Counted from the stretch's first letter, positions 27,593 to 37,162 are shown. The stretch: DNA of 64,000 nucleotides from Leptolyngbya sp. BC1307 (GCF_002286735.1 NZ_NRTA01000006.1:62001-126000); one strand, 5' to 3'. The notes: generated by a model not told the origin, from the letters alone. Numbers and translations: made by a program.

Positions 27593-28381
27593 ATGCGCCG
27601 CCCCTTAAAAATCGCCCGCACACTCCTCTCGGTCTACTACGCCTACATGGCAGAATACCGGGCCGAACTAATCTTCTGGGTGCTCTCTGGCAGCTTTCCG
27701 CTGATCTTTTTGGGTCTATGGAATCAGGCTGCGCAGAGCAGTGATTTGGGCTTTACGCCGGCTGAATTTGCCCGCTATTTTTTAGCGGTCTTTCTCGCTC
27801 GCCAGTTTTCTGTGGTCTGGGTAATCTGGGATTTTGAAAAAGAAGTGGTTCAAGGTAAGCTCTCTCCCTTGCTCTTGCAGCCGATTGACCCAGTCTGGCG
27901 TCATTTCTTTGGGCACCTGGCTGAGCGCTTTACCCGGCTACCTTTCATTATGCTGCTGGTGGGTCTCTTTTGCCTGCTCTACCCAGAGGCGACCTGGATA
28001 CCAACGCCCTATGCCTGCTTTTGGGGGTCGCTGACGCTGCTGCTCTCTTTTTTCCTGAGATTTCTCATTCAGTACACCTTTGCCATGCTTGCTTTTTGGG
28101 TAGAGCGCGCCACGGCTATTCAGCAGTTCTGGTTTTTGTTCTATACCTTTTTGTCGGGCATGATTGCCCCTTTAGAGCTTTTTCCGGCTGCTGTGCGAGA
28201 GTTTGCCCTGTGGACGCCTTTTCCCTACCTGGTTTATTTTCCGGCGAGTCTGTTGATTGGTCTACCGGTTGATCTTGGTAGGGGGTTGTTGACGATGGCG
28301 GTTTGGGGAGCGATCGCTCTAATTGTAAACCGCAGACTGTGGCGAGCGGGTCTCAAACATTACTCGGGTATGGGGGCATAG
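27593..28381 (+). CDS. ABC-2 family permease, subunit 1
   Basis: This 262-residue integral membrane protein has six predicted helices. The N-terminal amphipathic segment is followed by MAEYRAELIFWVLSGSFPLI. The EKEVVQGKLSPLLLQPIDPVWRH loop is the cytoplasmic coupling region seen in the ABC-2 permeases of COG4587 type. It begins 38 bases after the ATPase gene, across a pyrimidine-rich stretch, with no terminator seen. The partner permease at 29586 shows the same loop (GTLDFVLLKPISSQFWL). Confidence 0.85.
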   Translation: MRRPLKIARTLLSVYYAYMAEYRAELIFWVLSGSFPLIFLGLWNQAAQSSDLGFTPAEFARYFLAVFLARQFSVVWVIWDFEKEVVQGKLSPLLLQPIDPVWRHFFGHLAERFTRLPFIMLLVGLFCLLYPEATWIPTPYACFWGSLTLLLSFFLRFLIQYTFAMLAFWVERATAIQQFWFLFYTFLSGMIAPLELFPAAVREFALWTPFPYLVYFPASLLIGLPVDLGRGLLTMAVWGAIALIVNRRLWRAGLKHYSGMGA

Positions 28382-28793
28382 CGACTGAAAGAAGATTGTT
28401 TCGGTACCATTATTTACGTAATGTTGCCTCTTCCAAAAGTCAGATAAAAAACTGGCTGCAAAGCCGCGCTTCCCTTACCCTGTATAGCATCTGATAAGCT
28501 CGGTCGCAGTTTAGATATCACCGACTTTTAACACGCTAGTAATAATACGAACAAGATTAGGCTGTTTAGCTGATGTGCGGCTTCAGTAATATCTACTATG
28601 TTAACTGAAACAAAAACTTACATACATCGTTAAGTAATTGTCCGCACAGTCATTACAGTCGTTTCGCTAAATGCTCATCTTGCCAGGTGCCCGCTTTCTA
28701 AAGAACGGCCATCTCTAATGCAGAAGACCTTCTCGATAGACGAAGCCTTTTTCACAGAGTGCAGACGTATCTATAATTGAGTCCTGAGAATTA
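28382..28793. other. Intergenic region upstream of the sigma factor
   Basis: This 412-base A/T-rich spacer interrupts the ABC operon between its two permease genes. It holds no supported ORF. A promoter-like TATAAT lies near its end. Confidence 0.5.
28750..28777 (+). promoter_or_regulatory. Probable promoter of the sigma-factor gene
   Basis: A perfect TATAAT lies at 28772-28777, with a weak TTTCAC at about 28750 as the -35 element (about 16-bp spacing). The start codon follows 17 bases after the -10, so the leader would be short. Confidence 0.45.
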
Positions 28794-29498
28794 ATGAGTA
28801 GCCTAGCTTCCTTAAACAAGACTGTCTCTCTTCACAAATCGCCTCAGCAGGTAATTAAATTACCGGCCTGTAGCCAGCATCCCATCTCCACTGCTAAAAC
28901 TCCCTTAGCCCGCCTGTCTAATAGCGACCTGGTTCTCCGCTGCCAAAGCCAAATAGACAGAGACGGCAATGCTTTTGAAGAGTTGGTATCTCGCTATCAG
29001 CGCTACGTCGATAAGCTGCTCTATCATCTCGCCTCTGACTGGTCAGACCGATCTGACTTAGCTCAAGAAGTCTGGATTCGCGTTTATCGCAGCATCCCTC
29101 GGTTGAATGAACCCAACCGGTTTAAGAGCTGGCTCGGTCGTATTACAACCAATCTTTTTTATGATGAGCTACGCAAACGTAAGCGCTTTCGGGGGGCGAT
29201 TTCGCTCGATGCACCCCGTTACTCTAGCGATGGACAGTACGACTGGGAACTCCCTTCAGGTGAGCCGACGCCTGCCGATATGCTCATGACTCAAGAGTTT
29301 CACGACCACCTCAAGCAGGCTATGGCAGAACTGCCCGAAGTTTTTCAAAAAACCATTGCTATGCGTGAGCTGCAGGGTCTCTCTTATGAGGAAATTGCTG
29401 ACATCACCGGGGTTTCTCTAGGGACGGTCAAGTCTCGTATTGCCAGAGCTCGCCAGCGGCTACAGGAAAATCTGAAGGTTTATTTAAACGTAGGCTAA
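28794..29498 (+). CDS. sigG: ECF-type sigma factor, SigG-like
   Basis: This 234-residue RNA polymerase sigma factor has regions 2 and 4 only. Region 2 includes NAFEELVSRYQRYVDKLL, then DLAQEVWIRVYRSIPRL, FKSWLGRITTNLFYDELRKRK. Region 4 includes LPEVFQKTIAMRELQGLSYE and EIADITGVSLGTVKSRIARA. Together these are diagnostic of group 4 sigma factors, and the long N-terminus of about 40 residues matches cyanobacterial SigG. The SigG name is by resemblance. No adjacent anti-sigma gene with a zinc-finger motif was seen. It lies between two ABC-2 permease genes, all in the same direction. Confidence 0.8.
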   Translation: MSSLASLNKTVSLHKSPQQVIKLPACSQHPISTAKTPLARLSNSDLVLRCQSQIDRDGNAFEELVSRYQRYVDKLLYHLASDWSDRSDLAQEVWIRVYRSIPRLNEPNRFKSWLGRITTNLFYDELRKRKRFRGAISLDAPRYSSDGQYDWELPSGEPTPADMLMTQEFHDHLKQAMAELPEVFQKTIAMRELQGLSYEEIADITGVSLGTVKSRIARARQRLQENLKVYLNVG

Positions 29499-29585
29499 GC
29501 CATATGGCTGATATGCCATTTGGGAGTAGCCGGTTAAGACGCGATAAACTGAGAAGCGAACATCGGCATCAGCCATTAGAGCAAT

Positions 29586-30374
29586 ATGAGAGTGAGGCAA
29601 TACCTGCGGGTGCTGCGACTGTTTTGGCAAGTGGCGATCGCTGCTGAGCTAGAGTACCGTATTAACTTTGTAATCTCGGTCATTAGCAGTCTAGGCGGGC
29701 TGGTAGGCAGTCTGTTTGGCCTGTTTTTGTTTTACCGCACTGGCTATACCTTTGATGGCTGGTCCTGGGAACAGGCGCTGGTCGTGTTGGGCATTTTCAC
29801 TATTTTGCAGGGCGTTTCAGCCACTTTCTTAGTGCCCAACCTCAATAAAATTGTGGGGCATGTGCAGGAAGGCACTCTCGACTTTGTGTTGCTGAAGCCG
29901 ATTAGCTCCCAATTTTGGCTGTCTACGCATACGGTCTCGCCCTGGGGTTTGCCCGATCTGATTTTTGGGGCGATTATTGTGTTTTATGCTGGCGGACATT
30001 TGGGGCTCGCACCAACGGCTTATTTAGCCATGCTGCCGCCGCTAGTGCTAGGGGTAATCAGTCTCTACAGCCTGTGGTTTATTTTGGGTGCGACCAGCAT
30101 TTGGTTTGTCAAAATCTATAACGTGACGGAGGTACTGCGATCACTGCTAGAAGCCGGTCGCTTTCCGGTAGAGGGCTATCCTGCCGCCTACCGGGTTTTC
30201 TTTACCTTTATTATTCCGGTGGCTTTTCTCACGACCGTTCCGGCCCAGACGATGATTGGCCGCAGCGATTCTGGCTGGCTGTTGGGGTCGGCGCTACTGG
30301 CAGCCGTCCTTTTTCAGGTCTCCCGATGGTTTTGGCAGTTTGCGCTACGGTTTTACACCAGCGCCTCTAGCTAG
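29586..30374 (+). CDS. ABC-2 family permease, subunit 2
   Basis: This 262-residue, six-helix membrane protein resembles the permease at 27593 in size and architecture. It begins MRVRQYLRVLRLFWQVAIAA. The cytoplasmic coupling loop is GHVQEGTLDFVLLKPISSQF. Such permeases usually act as a heterodimer with one ATPase, so this is likely the partner of subunit 1, though the sigma factor gene separates them. Its last 4 bases overlap the end of the convergent queF gene. Confidence 0.85.
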   Translation: MRVRQYLRVLRLFWQVAIAAELEYRINFVISVISSLGGLVGSLFGLFLFYRTGYTFDGWSWEQALVVLGIFTILQGVSATFLVPNLNKIVGHVQEGTLDFVLLKPISSQFWLSTHTVSPWGLPDLIFGAIIVFYAGGHLGLAPTAYLAMLPPLVLGVISLYSLWFILGATSIWFVKIYNVTEVLRSLLEAGRFPVEGYPAAYRVFFTFIIPVAFLTTVPAQTMIGRSDSGWLLGSALLAAVLFQVSRWFWQFALRFYTSASS

Positions 30375-30796
30375 CTCTGCGATTTATCTTTACGGTGAGA
30401 CACTTCAATCACCGTATGGACGTTTCCTCGGGGCAAAAAGTCGCCTTTGATAGCCACTGAGAGCGGATCGCAAGCTGCAACAAAGTCATCCAGTATCAAG
30501 TTGATTGACTCTTCGTGAGAGATATTGCGATCGCGATAACTGTTGATATACAGCTTAATGGCCTTCAGCTCGACCACTTTTTGATCAGGCACATAGCTGA
30601 TGTAAATCGTTGCAAAGTCTGGATAGCCAGAAAAAGGACACTTGCAGGTGAATTCGGGCAGCGTAATGCTGACGGTATAGTCCCGCCCCGGACGCGGGTT
30701 CGGAAATGTGATCAGCTCGCCTTCGGCGATCGCTCTTTCGCCGTATAGCAAAGGTTCTGACGGGTTAGTAGCCGGGTCTTGAGTCATCATATTCAT
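30371..30796 (-). CDS. queF: NADPH-dependent preQ0 reductase
   Basis: The 141-residue unimodular type I QueF reduces 7-cyano-7-deazaguanine to preQ1 in queuosine synthesis. The active site TCKCPFSGYPDFA contains the nucleophilic Cys53 and the Asp60. The QueF motif with ELKAIKLYINSYRDRNISHE is the NADPH-binding segment. The size matches the B. subtilis-type enzyme. Three closely spaced ATGs are possible starts (30796, 30790, 30787). No preQ1 riboswitch was found in the upstream 200 bases, which are largely occupied by the 105-bp repeat. Confidence 0.96.
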   Translation of the reverse strand: MNMMTQDPATNPSEPLLYGERAIAEGELITFPNPRPGRDYTVSITLPEFTCKCPFSGYPDFATIYISYVPDQKVVELKAIKLYINSYRDRNISHEESINLILDDFVAACDPLSVAIKGDFLPRGNVHTVIEVSHRKDKSQS

Positions 30797-30848
30797 AGCG
30801 GCAGTCTGGTCGGCCTTCTAGAATATCAAGCTTTGAGGTAATCCAACA

Positions 30849-30953
30849 TATAGCGTTGGTCACTTGGCTTGAATACAGCAACGCAGGCAAAACCTTTGCA
30901 TAACAACAGGCCAAGTGACTCGCGTCACCCGAATGCATCCGGGTAACGCTATA
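30849..30953. repeat. 105-bp dispersed nested-palindrome repeat, copy B
   Basis: This copy has the same ends and inner inverted pair as the element at 7981-8085 and about 95% identity. Its centre forms a slightly better hairpin (GCAAA / TTTGC). It lies between the queF and SDR genes, which are both on the minus strand. Confidence 0.85.
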
Positions 30954-30996
30954 AGTCGAGCGCAAGCGTTGGGTCGTTCCCTAGATCGTTTGAGTG

Positions 30997-31782
30997 CTAG
31001 CGGGCGTACAGCAAATGGCGCGGGGCCGTGAACTTTAAAATCTGCTCCAGCAGCCGGGGCGATAGACGGCTACACCACACAGCCAGGTGAGACTGCCAGC
31101 CGACCAAAACTTCGGGCGAGTCTCTGCTGAGTCCTTCTAAACAAGCGCGGGCCACCTGCTCAGCGGTCACTGGTATCACCCCGCGAAATTTTTGCAAGTC
31201 TTTGGCCATGTCGGTGTCAGTTAGCGACGGTAGCAGGGTCATCACTTTGATATTGTGCGGGGCCAGCTCCAAGCGCAGGGCATGGGTAAATCCGACGATG
31301 GCAAACTTGGTAGCTGAGTAGGTCGCCATAGTGGGCGCGGCAATCTTGCCCATCAGGCTAGAGACATTGACAATAGTGCCGCTGCGCCGGGAGACCATGC
31401 GCCGGGCAATCAGGCTAGTGACGGCGTACATGCCCATCACGTTGGTATCCATCTCTTGCTGCACGTGGGAGGCCCGCGATCGCAAAAAAGGCGTCTGGTG
31501 CGCCACCCCCGCGCAGTTAATCAACAGGTCAATTGCGCCATAATCGCGCCAGGCTTGCGCCATGATGACGCTAACTTCTCGCTGGGCCGTGAGATCAATG
31601 AGGAGAGGAATCGCTTCAACGCCCATTTGCCGAATGTCAGCAGCTACCTGGTTCAGGCGCTGATAGTTACGAGCGACTAAAATCAGGCGACGGATGCCAC
31701 AGCGGGCGAGTTCATAGGCGATCGCCTGGCCAATGCCCTTAGAAGCGCCGGTAATCAGCGCGACCTTACCATTAATGTTCAT
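30997..31782 (-). CDS. Short-chain dehydrogenase/reductase
   Basis: This 261-residue classical SDR has the NAD(P) motif TGASKGIG at residues 11-18, the NAG-like motif INCAGVAHQT, an active-site Ser in VNVSSLMG, and YSATKFAI with the catalytic Tyr-x3-Lys. The basic residues after the second strand (VARNYQRL) suggest NADP preference. The C-terminal tail is long and positively charged. The substrate cannot be inferred. The next supported gene upstream is a small ORF more than 370 bases away. Confidence 0.88.
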   Translation of the reverse strand: MNINGKVALITGASKGIGQAIAYELARCGIRRLILVARNYQRLNQVAADIRQMGVEAIPLLIDLTAQREVSVIMAQAWRDYGAIDLLINCAGVAHQTPFLRSRASHVQQEMDTNVMGMYAVTSLIARRMVSRRSGTIVNVSSLMGKIAAPTMATYSATKFAIVGFTHALRLELAPHNIKVMTLLPSLTDTDMAKDLQKFRGVIPVTAEQVARACLEGLSRDSPEVLVGWQSHLAVWCSRLSPRLLEQILKFTAPRHLLYAR

Positions 31783-32154
31783 GATGTAGAGACCTCTAAG
31801 GTATATCTGTTACTGAGAATTTCGCAGCACAGTGAAACAACAAACAACTTTACGAGCAGTCATCTGTTTGAAAGAGTTTTGGTAATGTTCGATCTGCAGG
31901 ACTGAAAACGCTTGTCAGCACGGCGCTACAGCAGGCAGACCTGCAAACAACGAAAAATCAGAAAGCAAGCATGACAGGACAAAAAGAGTAACTGAAGAGA
32001 GTTTTCATCGCCCTTTTTAAATATTCTGATTGCTGGATTCAACAGATCAGCGTAATTAAGTTAAAGAGGCAACAGTATTGCTATATCGCGCCATCTTCAA
32101 TTCTAGGAGTGATACGAAAATTCTAGGAGTGATACGAAAGACTTTTCAACTTTC
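31783..32154. other. Intergenic region with a short tandem duplication
   Basis: No ORF is supported. The region is A/T-rich, and at its right end it contains the 20-bp tandem duplication listed separately. A short palindrome GCAGGCAGACCTGC occurs near 31935. Confidence 0.5.
32101..32140 (+). repeat. 20-bp tandem duplication
   Basis: The unit TTCTAGGAGTGATACGAAA plus one base occurs twice in direct succession. It may be a recent slippage event or an operator pair. It lies downstream of the small minus-strand ORF at 32155-32337. Confidence 0.7.
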
Positions 32155-32337
32155 TTAGGCCGACTGGCCAGCTCGATCCTTATCCGCTTTAGAAGTGTCG
32201 AGTAAGACTCGGGCGGCAAACAGGCAGAGCTGAAACGAGACGGCTACAGCGAATTTCATCAGTAAGCGCTGAAGATAAAGTACACAGCCTCTCAAGCTGG
32301 GTTGAATCGCCGTTAGACGAGTACGAAAGATATTCAT
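32155..32337 (-). CDS. Possible small protein (60 residues) with strong ribosome binding site
   Basis: The ATG at 32337 is preceded by AGGAGG at 11 bases. The product starts MNIFRTRLTAIQPSLRG, continues with the hydrophobic/amphipathic segment LLMKFAVAVSFQLCLFAAR, and ends with a charged Asp/Lys/Arg tail. It is not a recognised family. The strong ribosome site in an otherwise empty 1-kb region is the main support. It may be a small membrane-associated protein. Confidence 0.35.
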   Translation of the reverse strand: MNIFRTRLTAIQPSLRGCVLYLQRLLMKFAVAVSFQLCLFAARVLLDTSKADKDRAGQSA

Positions 32338-32860
32338 GGGTAAGCAGACCTCCTGAATGTAGATCAATCATTGGCCGCGTGAGTAAAGACCAACGGTAAG
32401 TTGGCACTGGGGGCAGCGGGAGTCGCTCAAGTACACCTGTCGATCTAAACGCTGTAGCTGGAGGCTAGGAGCACAGTGACCAGACACAGTTTCGAATCAA
32501 CACGCATACGCTAACAACGGAATCAAGAAAGCGCAACACTTTTTTATATAAGAGGTTTTTCGTTACATTGCTTAACATGTTTTCCCAGTTAGCAAGTCCT
32601 TCTACAGGCGGATGGCGATGCGAAAGTCGTTGGGAGAGGCGCTGTGCGGCGGTTCTTTTGAACGGACACTATGAGAAGCGATCGCCCTCACCTGAGAAGA
32701 CTAAAGAGGGCTAACGCTAAAAATTCGCCCTAAAAATTAAGAAACCTGTAGCTGTTTTGCCGGGCAATCAGGCGATAGCGTAGGCGTCATCACGCCTTTA
32801 TTCAATCTGTCGGGGCCAGCCGCAGGCTTTTCAAAGCTCCTCTCCACCCAGTAAACTTCA
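32338..32860. other. Intergenic region, no gene seen
   Basis: This 523-base stretch holds no supported ORF. It contains A/T-rich blocks near 32545 and 32730 that may include promoters for the flanking divergent genes. Confidence 0.5.
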
Positions 32861-33763
32861 TTGAATCCATACGCAGATATATACAGACAAGTTTTGACCT
32901 TCTCTTTCTTGATCAAAAATTTGTGCTGGCACAGCCTAATTTTCTTTATTTTTACTGTGTTAGGCTACTTTGCCGCTGCTGGCGGGCTTTACTGGTTCCT
33001 CTATCTCCGCCAATCGTCCCGGTTTGTAATTGACTCTACCGAGCAAACCACAAAGGCTATTTGGCAATCAATTCACAGCGACGTAATCTTGTCCGTACTG
33101 TCATCGGGCATCTTTTCAGTTTGCGCGGCCCTAATGACGACGGTCTATCAACTGGGCTACACCCGCCTCTATTTGCAGCCTGAGCAATACGGGCTAGGGT
33201 ATCTTGGCTTCAGCCTGGTGCTCGTACTGATCTTGCAAGATACCTATTTCTATTTCACCCATCGCCTCTCTCACCACCCTCGCTGCTACCGATGGCTGCA
33301 TCAGGGCCACCACCATTCCAAAAACCCGACGCCCTGGACTGCTTTTGCCTTTGACCCTGCAGAAGCGATGGTGCAGGCGATTTATCTGGTCGGGGTGACG
33401 ATGGTTATTCCTATGCACCTCTCTGTACTAATAGCCGTGGTGCTAGTCATGACGCTAGGCGCACTGATTCACCACTTTGGGCTGCGCCTGTTTAAAGCTT
33501 CGGCAATGGGCAACTGGCTCGGCAGTTGGCTAGTCGGGCCCACTCATCACTGGCTGCACCACCGCAAATACACGGTGCATTACAGCCTATATTTCACCTT
33601 TTGGGACAGGGTGCTAGGGACCCAACACCCCGGCTATGAAGACGTTTTGAGTCCGTCTGTGGCTGAAAAAAAAATAGTCCCCAGCGCCAACATAGAAACT
33701 GCCCCAGCAGCCCTATCGGGTAAAACCGTGCCGTTTCCCCTGCCGTTCAAAAAGGCTTCCTAA
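32861..33763 (+). CDS. Fatty acid hydroxylase / sterol desaturase family membrane protein
   Basis: This 300-residue membrane di-iron enzyme has four or more helices. The histidine clusters are present: HRLSHH (about 141), HQGHHH (about 152), IHHFG and [13 protein letters not shown]. These provide the ligands expected for the hydroxylase superfamily. The C-terminus [15 protein letters not shown] is typical of the family. The start is TTG at 32861. The substrate could be a carotenoid, a sterol-like lipid or a fatty acid. It converges with mtnP, overlapping it by 4 bases. Confidence 0.85.
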   Translation: MNPYADIYRQVLTFSFLIKNLCWHSLIFFIFTVLGYFAAAGGLYWFLYLRQSSRFVIDSTEQTTKAIWQSIHSDVILSVLSSGIFSVCAALMTTVYQLGYTRLYLQPEQYGLGYLGFSLVLVLILQDTYFYFTHRLSHHPRCYRWLHQGHHHSKNPTPWTAFAFDPAEAMVQAIYLVGVTMVIPMHLSVLIAVVLVMTLGALIHHFGLRLFKASAMGNWLGSWLVGPTHHWLHHRKYTVHYSLYFTFWDRVLGTQHPGYEDVLSPSVAEKKIVPSANIETAPAALSGKTVPFPLPFKKAS

Positions 33764-34644
33764 AGATACTTTTGCAGGAGCAAGGCGAGCTTTTCCTTGG
33801 TCTGAGTGGGTGCCTTATCTAGCGGTGTAATAATGGCATATTTCAGGGCAGAGTGAGCTTCAGAAGCAGGTGGGTTTTCACTGAGGCGGCGGACGACTTC
33901 GCGAATCACTTTTTGGGCATTCACCGCATTTTTTTGCAGGTTGCCAATCACCATTTCTACGGTGACGCTGTCGTGATCGGGATGCCAGCAGTCGTAGTCA
34001 GTCACCATCGCCAATGTGGCGTAGGCAATTTCAGCTTCTCTAGCTAGCTTCGCCTCGGGCAGGTTGGTCATGCCAATAACGGTAGCGTCCCAGCTACGAT
34101 ACAGCTTAGATTCGGCTTTGGTAGAAAAAGCAGGGCCTTCCATGCAGACGTAGGTACCGCCCCGGTGCAGCGTGACGCCGGGCAAATCCTGACTTTCTAC
34201 CGCATCGGCTAAAATTTTAGCCAAATGGCCACACACTGGGTCGCCAAAGGAAATATGGCCGACGATGCCTTCGCCAAAGAAAGTCGAGACTCGGTTTTTT
34301 GTGCGGTCAATAAACTGGTCGGGTACGACCATATCAATTGGCTTGGCTTCGGCCTTGAGTGAGCCGACAGCTGAGGCAGACAGCAGATACTCTACGCCCA
34401 GACTTTTCATGGCGTAGATATTAGCGCGAAAGGGCAGCTCCGATGGGGTGAGCGTATGGCCGCGACCGTGGCGCGCTAGGAAAGCAACGGGTACGCCATC
34501 AACTTTACCCACAATCAGGGCATCGGAAGGATCGCCAAAGGGTGTCTTCACTCTGACCTCCTCTATATCCGTCAGAGCTTCCATCTGATAGAGGCCGCTG
34601 CCGCCAATGATGCCAATTTTTACCGGATGCTGGGCCGTCATCAA
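33760..34644 (-). CDS. mtnP: S-methyl-5'-thioadenosine phosphorylase
   Basis: This 294-residue purine phosphorylase of the methionine salvage pathway begins with [10 protein letters not shown], the phosphate-binding start. It continues with [20 protein letters not shown] and [10 protein letters not shown]. The substrate pocket [15 protein letters not shown] and [18 protein letters not shown] is complete, as is the TDYDCWH segment that sets adenine specificity. It should cleave methylthioadenosine to adenine and methylthioribose-1-phosphate. The gene is on the minus strand and probably monocistronic. Confidence 0.95.
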   Translation of the reverse strand: MMTAQHPVKIGIIGGSGLYQMEALTDIEEVRVKTPFGDPSDALIVGKVDGVPVAFLARHGRGHTLTPSELPFRANIYAMKSLGVEYLLSASAVGSLKAEAKPIDMVVPDQFIDRTKNRVSTFFGEGIVGHISFGDPVCGHLAKILADAVESQDLPGVTLHRGGTYVCMEGPAFSTKAESKLYRSWDATVIGMTNLPEAKLAREAEIAYATLAMVTDYDCWHPDHDSVTVEMVIGNLQKNAVNAQKVIREVVRRLSENPPASEAHSALKYAIITPLDKAPTQTKEKLALLLQKYL

Positions 34645-34794
34645 TTTTTCCTGCTGAGGATGTCAAGAGGAATTCTACCGCTCACACCAGCCCTTTAGAT
34701 GCCAGTGCCAGAACATTTTGCTGACTAAATCCCGTCAACCTCCCTTCGCCCCCTTTCCCCCTTTCTCCCTTCCCCCTCTTGATCAACCCAACCC

Positions 34795-35664
34795 TCAACC
34801 CGCACCCGCATGAATCTGCTTACCTGCCGTCGCCTGCATCAGCCAAAGTCCGGTGTAGGTTTGCCCCGAATCATCTGGGCGCACTAGCAAAAAGTGTAGT
34901 CCTTGGGCTGCTTGCTTACGTTCGGTAAATGTCCGTGCTGCGCCGGCTACAGCCTCGTCATCAAAGGTCGCTAAGATCCAGCGATCGCTCAACCCTGCCT
35001 CTAGCAACAGTCCATCAGGAACGCCGGCGATATACTGCAGCATGACGGGTCGCACGGAGTGTAGCCACTGGGCGAGCGCCATCGACTTGCGCCCGCCGTC
35101 AATAATCACCCCCGGAATCAGCAAGGTACTGGGCAGGCCCAGACTCAAAGGCGCAATCTCAGGCGGAACCGACCGCATCGGAATAGGTTCATGCTCCAGG
35201 CGCGTTAGCTGGTCAGGGCTAATGGCCGCAAACTGCCAGCGATCGCCCATCACATAGTCGGCAATTGGCTGCGGGGCGGGCCGCTCGATAGCCAGCGGAT
35301 CGTAGTTTTGCGGTACGTAGTTTTGTAAATTGGCATACCAGGCTGCTCGCTGGCGCAGCCACTGCTTCAGGGCAAAAAGATCGCGCTGCGGGCGCACCTC
35401 TACCGGTAGCTCCCGGCAGGCGACTTCGACCAGGCTCACCGTCTGCGGACGAAACACCGCGATATATTCGGGCCAGCCGCCAGCGCGATCGCAGGCAATT
35501 TTTAGCTGCTGACGCAACCAGGGCGCACTCGCTTCTGACTGCGGGCAATCCGCCCCATAGGTAAAAGCCATCTGCGCGTCGCAAATCAGCAGTTCCCAGA
35601 GCGGCTGACCTTGAGGATCTTGCAGAGGGCGACGGTAAAAGTCGAGTTGCCAGGGCGGAAGCAT
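34795..35664 (-). CDS. Tab2/Atab2-family RNA-binding protein
   Basis: This 289-residue protein matches the Tab2/Atab2 family, known in algae and plants for promoting translation of photosystem I psaB mRNA. The N-terminal PWQLDFYRRPLQDPQGQPLW, then LWELLICDAQMAF, PEYIAVFRPQ and PVEVRPQRD are typical. The C-terminal RWILATFDDEAVAGAARTFT and LHFLLVRPDDSGQTYTGLWL are also family hallmarks. It probably binds A/U-rich RNA. In cyanobacteria its role is inferred. Confidence 0.85.
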   Translation of the reverse strand: MLPPWQLDFYRRPLQDPQGQPLWELLICDAQMAFTYGADCPQSEASAPWLRQQLKIACDRAGGWPEYIAVFRPQTVSLVEVACRELPVEVRPQRDLFALKQWLRQRAAWYANLQNYVPQNYDPLAIERPAPQPIADYVMGDRWQFAAISPDQLTRLEHEPIPMRSVPPEIAPLSLGLPSTLLIPGVIIDGGRKSMALAQWLHSVRPVMLQYIAGVPDGLLLEAGLSDRWILATFDDEAVAGAARTFTERKQAAQGLHFLLVRPDDSGQTYTGLWLMQATAGKQIHAGAG

Positions 35665-35840
35665 GGGTTAGCAAGTGTTATTTTTCACGGGCGATCGCAG
35701 ATACCGCTGTCGACTAAAGGTTATATTGAATCGAATGAGGCACGAGCGGGTTCACGAAGACTTTACCTGCCTCGTTGCGCCCACTTAACTATTCCACTAG
35801 ACTCTCAATTCCTATTAAGACCTATCAACCTAGCTCTATC

Positions 35841-37157
35841 ATGACTCCTGCTCTTACCCAGTTCGGCGATCGCATGTCTCACCTGACCGGGGTGCGGGCG
35901 ATTATGAAAGACATTATCGAAACGCTGAACGCGAGCAAGGCATCCAATTCGGATCAGGAGTTTATCAACCTCAGTGCAGGCAATCCGGTGATTTTGCCAG
36001 AAGTTGAGCAGCTCTGGCGCGACTGTACCGCAGATTTGCTCACCAGCTCAGAATACGGCGAAGTCGTCTGTCGCTACGGGGCCAGTCAGGGCTACGAACC
36101 CTTCATTGAGGCCATCCGCGATGATTTTAATCAGCGTTATGGGCTCGCCCTGACCACTCGCAATATTTTAGTCACGCCCGGCAGCCAAAACCTCTACTTC
36201 TTAGCGGCCAACGCGCTAGGAGGCTACAGCACAGCCGGTCAGCTGAAAGACATCGTGCTGCCGCTCAGCCCAGACTATACCGGCTATGGGGGAGTCACCC
36301 TCTATCCGGAGGCAGTCAAAGCCTACCGGCCTTCTATCGAACTCGGCAGCGATCCGCATTCCTTTAAGTATCGCCCTGATTTCGACCAGTTAGAGATTGA
36401 TGAAAATACGGGATTTGTGCTCTTTTCTAGGCCCTGCAACCCGACTGGCAATGTCATCAGCGGCGCAGAAGTTCAGGGCATCGTCGATTTGGCCGCGCCT
36501 CATAACGTACCGGTCTTCATCGATTCGGCCTATGCGCCGCCTTTCCCCGCGCTCAATTTCACCGAGATGACGCCGGTTTTTGGGCCAAATATCGTCCACT
36601 GCATCAGCCTTTCAAAAGCGGGCCTGCCTGGGGAACGGGTAGGCATTGCCATCGGTGACGAAAAAATCATTCAGATCTTAGAGGCGTTTCAGACGAATTT
36701 GTGCATTCACTCCAGCCGCTATGGTCAGGCGATCGCCGCCCGCGCCATTCGCAGCGGTGCCCTAGCCGATATTTCGCTCAACGTCATTCGTCCTCACTAC
36801 CAGAGCAAATTCGCGGTTTTAGAAGAGGCCCTCACGCAGGCTATGCCCAACGCAGTGCCCTGGCGGCTACACCGGGGCGAAGGGGCGATCTTTGCCTGGC
36901 TGTGGTTTGAAGATTTGCCGATGAGTGACTGGGACTTTTATAACGAGCTAAAAAGCTATGGCGTGATCATTGTGCCCGGTAGCCCTTTCTTCCCGGGGCT
37001 AAAAAATAGCCTCAAGGGCGAAGACTGGCCTCATATGCGCCAGTGTTTCCGCATCAGCCTGACCGCGTCAGATGAGCAAATCGTCACGGCGATCAACCAT
37101 CTGGCAACCCTGACAAATCGGGTGTACTCGGCTCAGCCTGCCCTGGCGACGGTGTAG
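35841..37157 (+). CDS. avtA: Valine--pyruvate transaminase (class I/II aminotransferase)
   Basis: This 438-residue PLP enzyme resembles AvtA (COG3977). The N-terminus MTPALTQFGDRMSHLTGVRA leads to NLSAGNPVILPEVE. The segment PCNPTGNVIS, then VFIDSAYAPPFP and SLSKAGLPGERVGI give the PLP-binding Lys and phosphate-binding residues. AvtA transfers amino groups between valine or alanine and pyruvate. The frame continues upstream to 35775, but the ATG at 35841 matches the family start. rimM follows 5 bases after the stop codon, so the two are likely cotranscribed. Confidence 0.88.
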   Translation: MTPALTQFGDRMSHLTGVRAIMKDIIETLNASKASNSDQEFINLSAGNPVILPEVEQLWRDCTADLLTSSEYGEVVCRYGASQGYEPFIEAIRDDFNQRYGLALTTRNILVTPGSQNLYFLAANALGGYSTAGQLKDIVLPLSPDYTGYGGVTLYPEAVKAYRPSIELGSDPHSFKYRPDFDQLEIDENTGFVLFSRPCNPTGNVISGAEVQGIVDLAAPHNVPVFIDSAYAPPFPALNFTEMTPVFGPNIVHCISLSKAGLPGERVGIAIGDEKIIQILEAFQTNLCIHSSRYGQAIAARAIRSGALADISLNVIRPHYQSKFAVLEEALTQAMPNAVPWRLHRGEGAIFAWLWFEDLPMSDWDFYNELKSYGVIIVPGSPFFPGLKNSLKGEDWPHMRQCFRISLTASDEQIVTAINHLATLTNRVYSAQPALATV

Positions 37158-37162
37158 CAGAG

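Noticed and set aside
30797-30996. preQ1 riboswitch upstream of queF
   Set aside because: No match to the H-type pseudoknot core was found, and the interval is mostly the 105-bp repeat.
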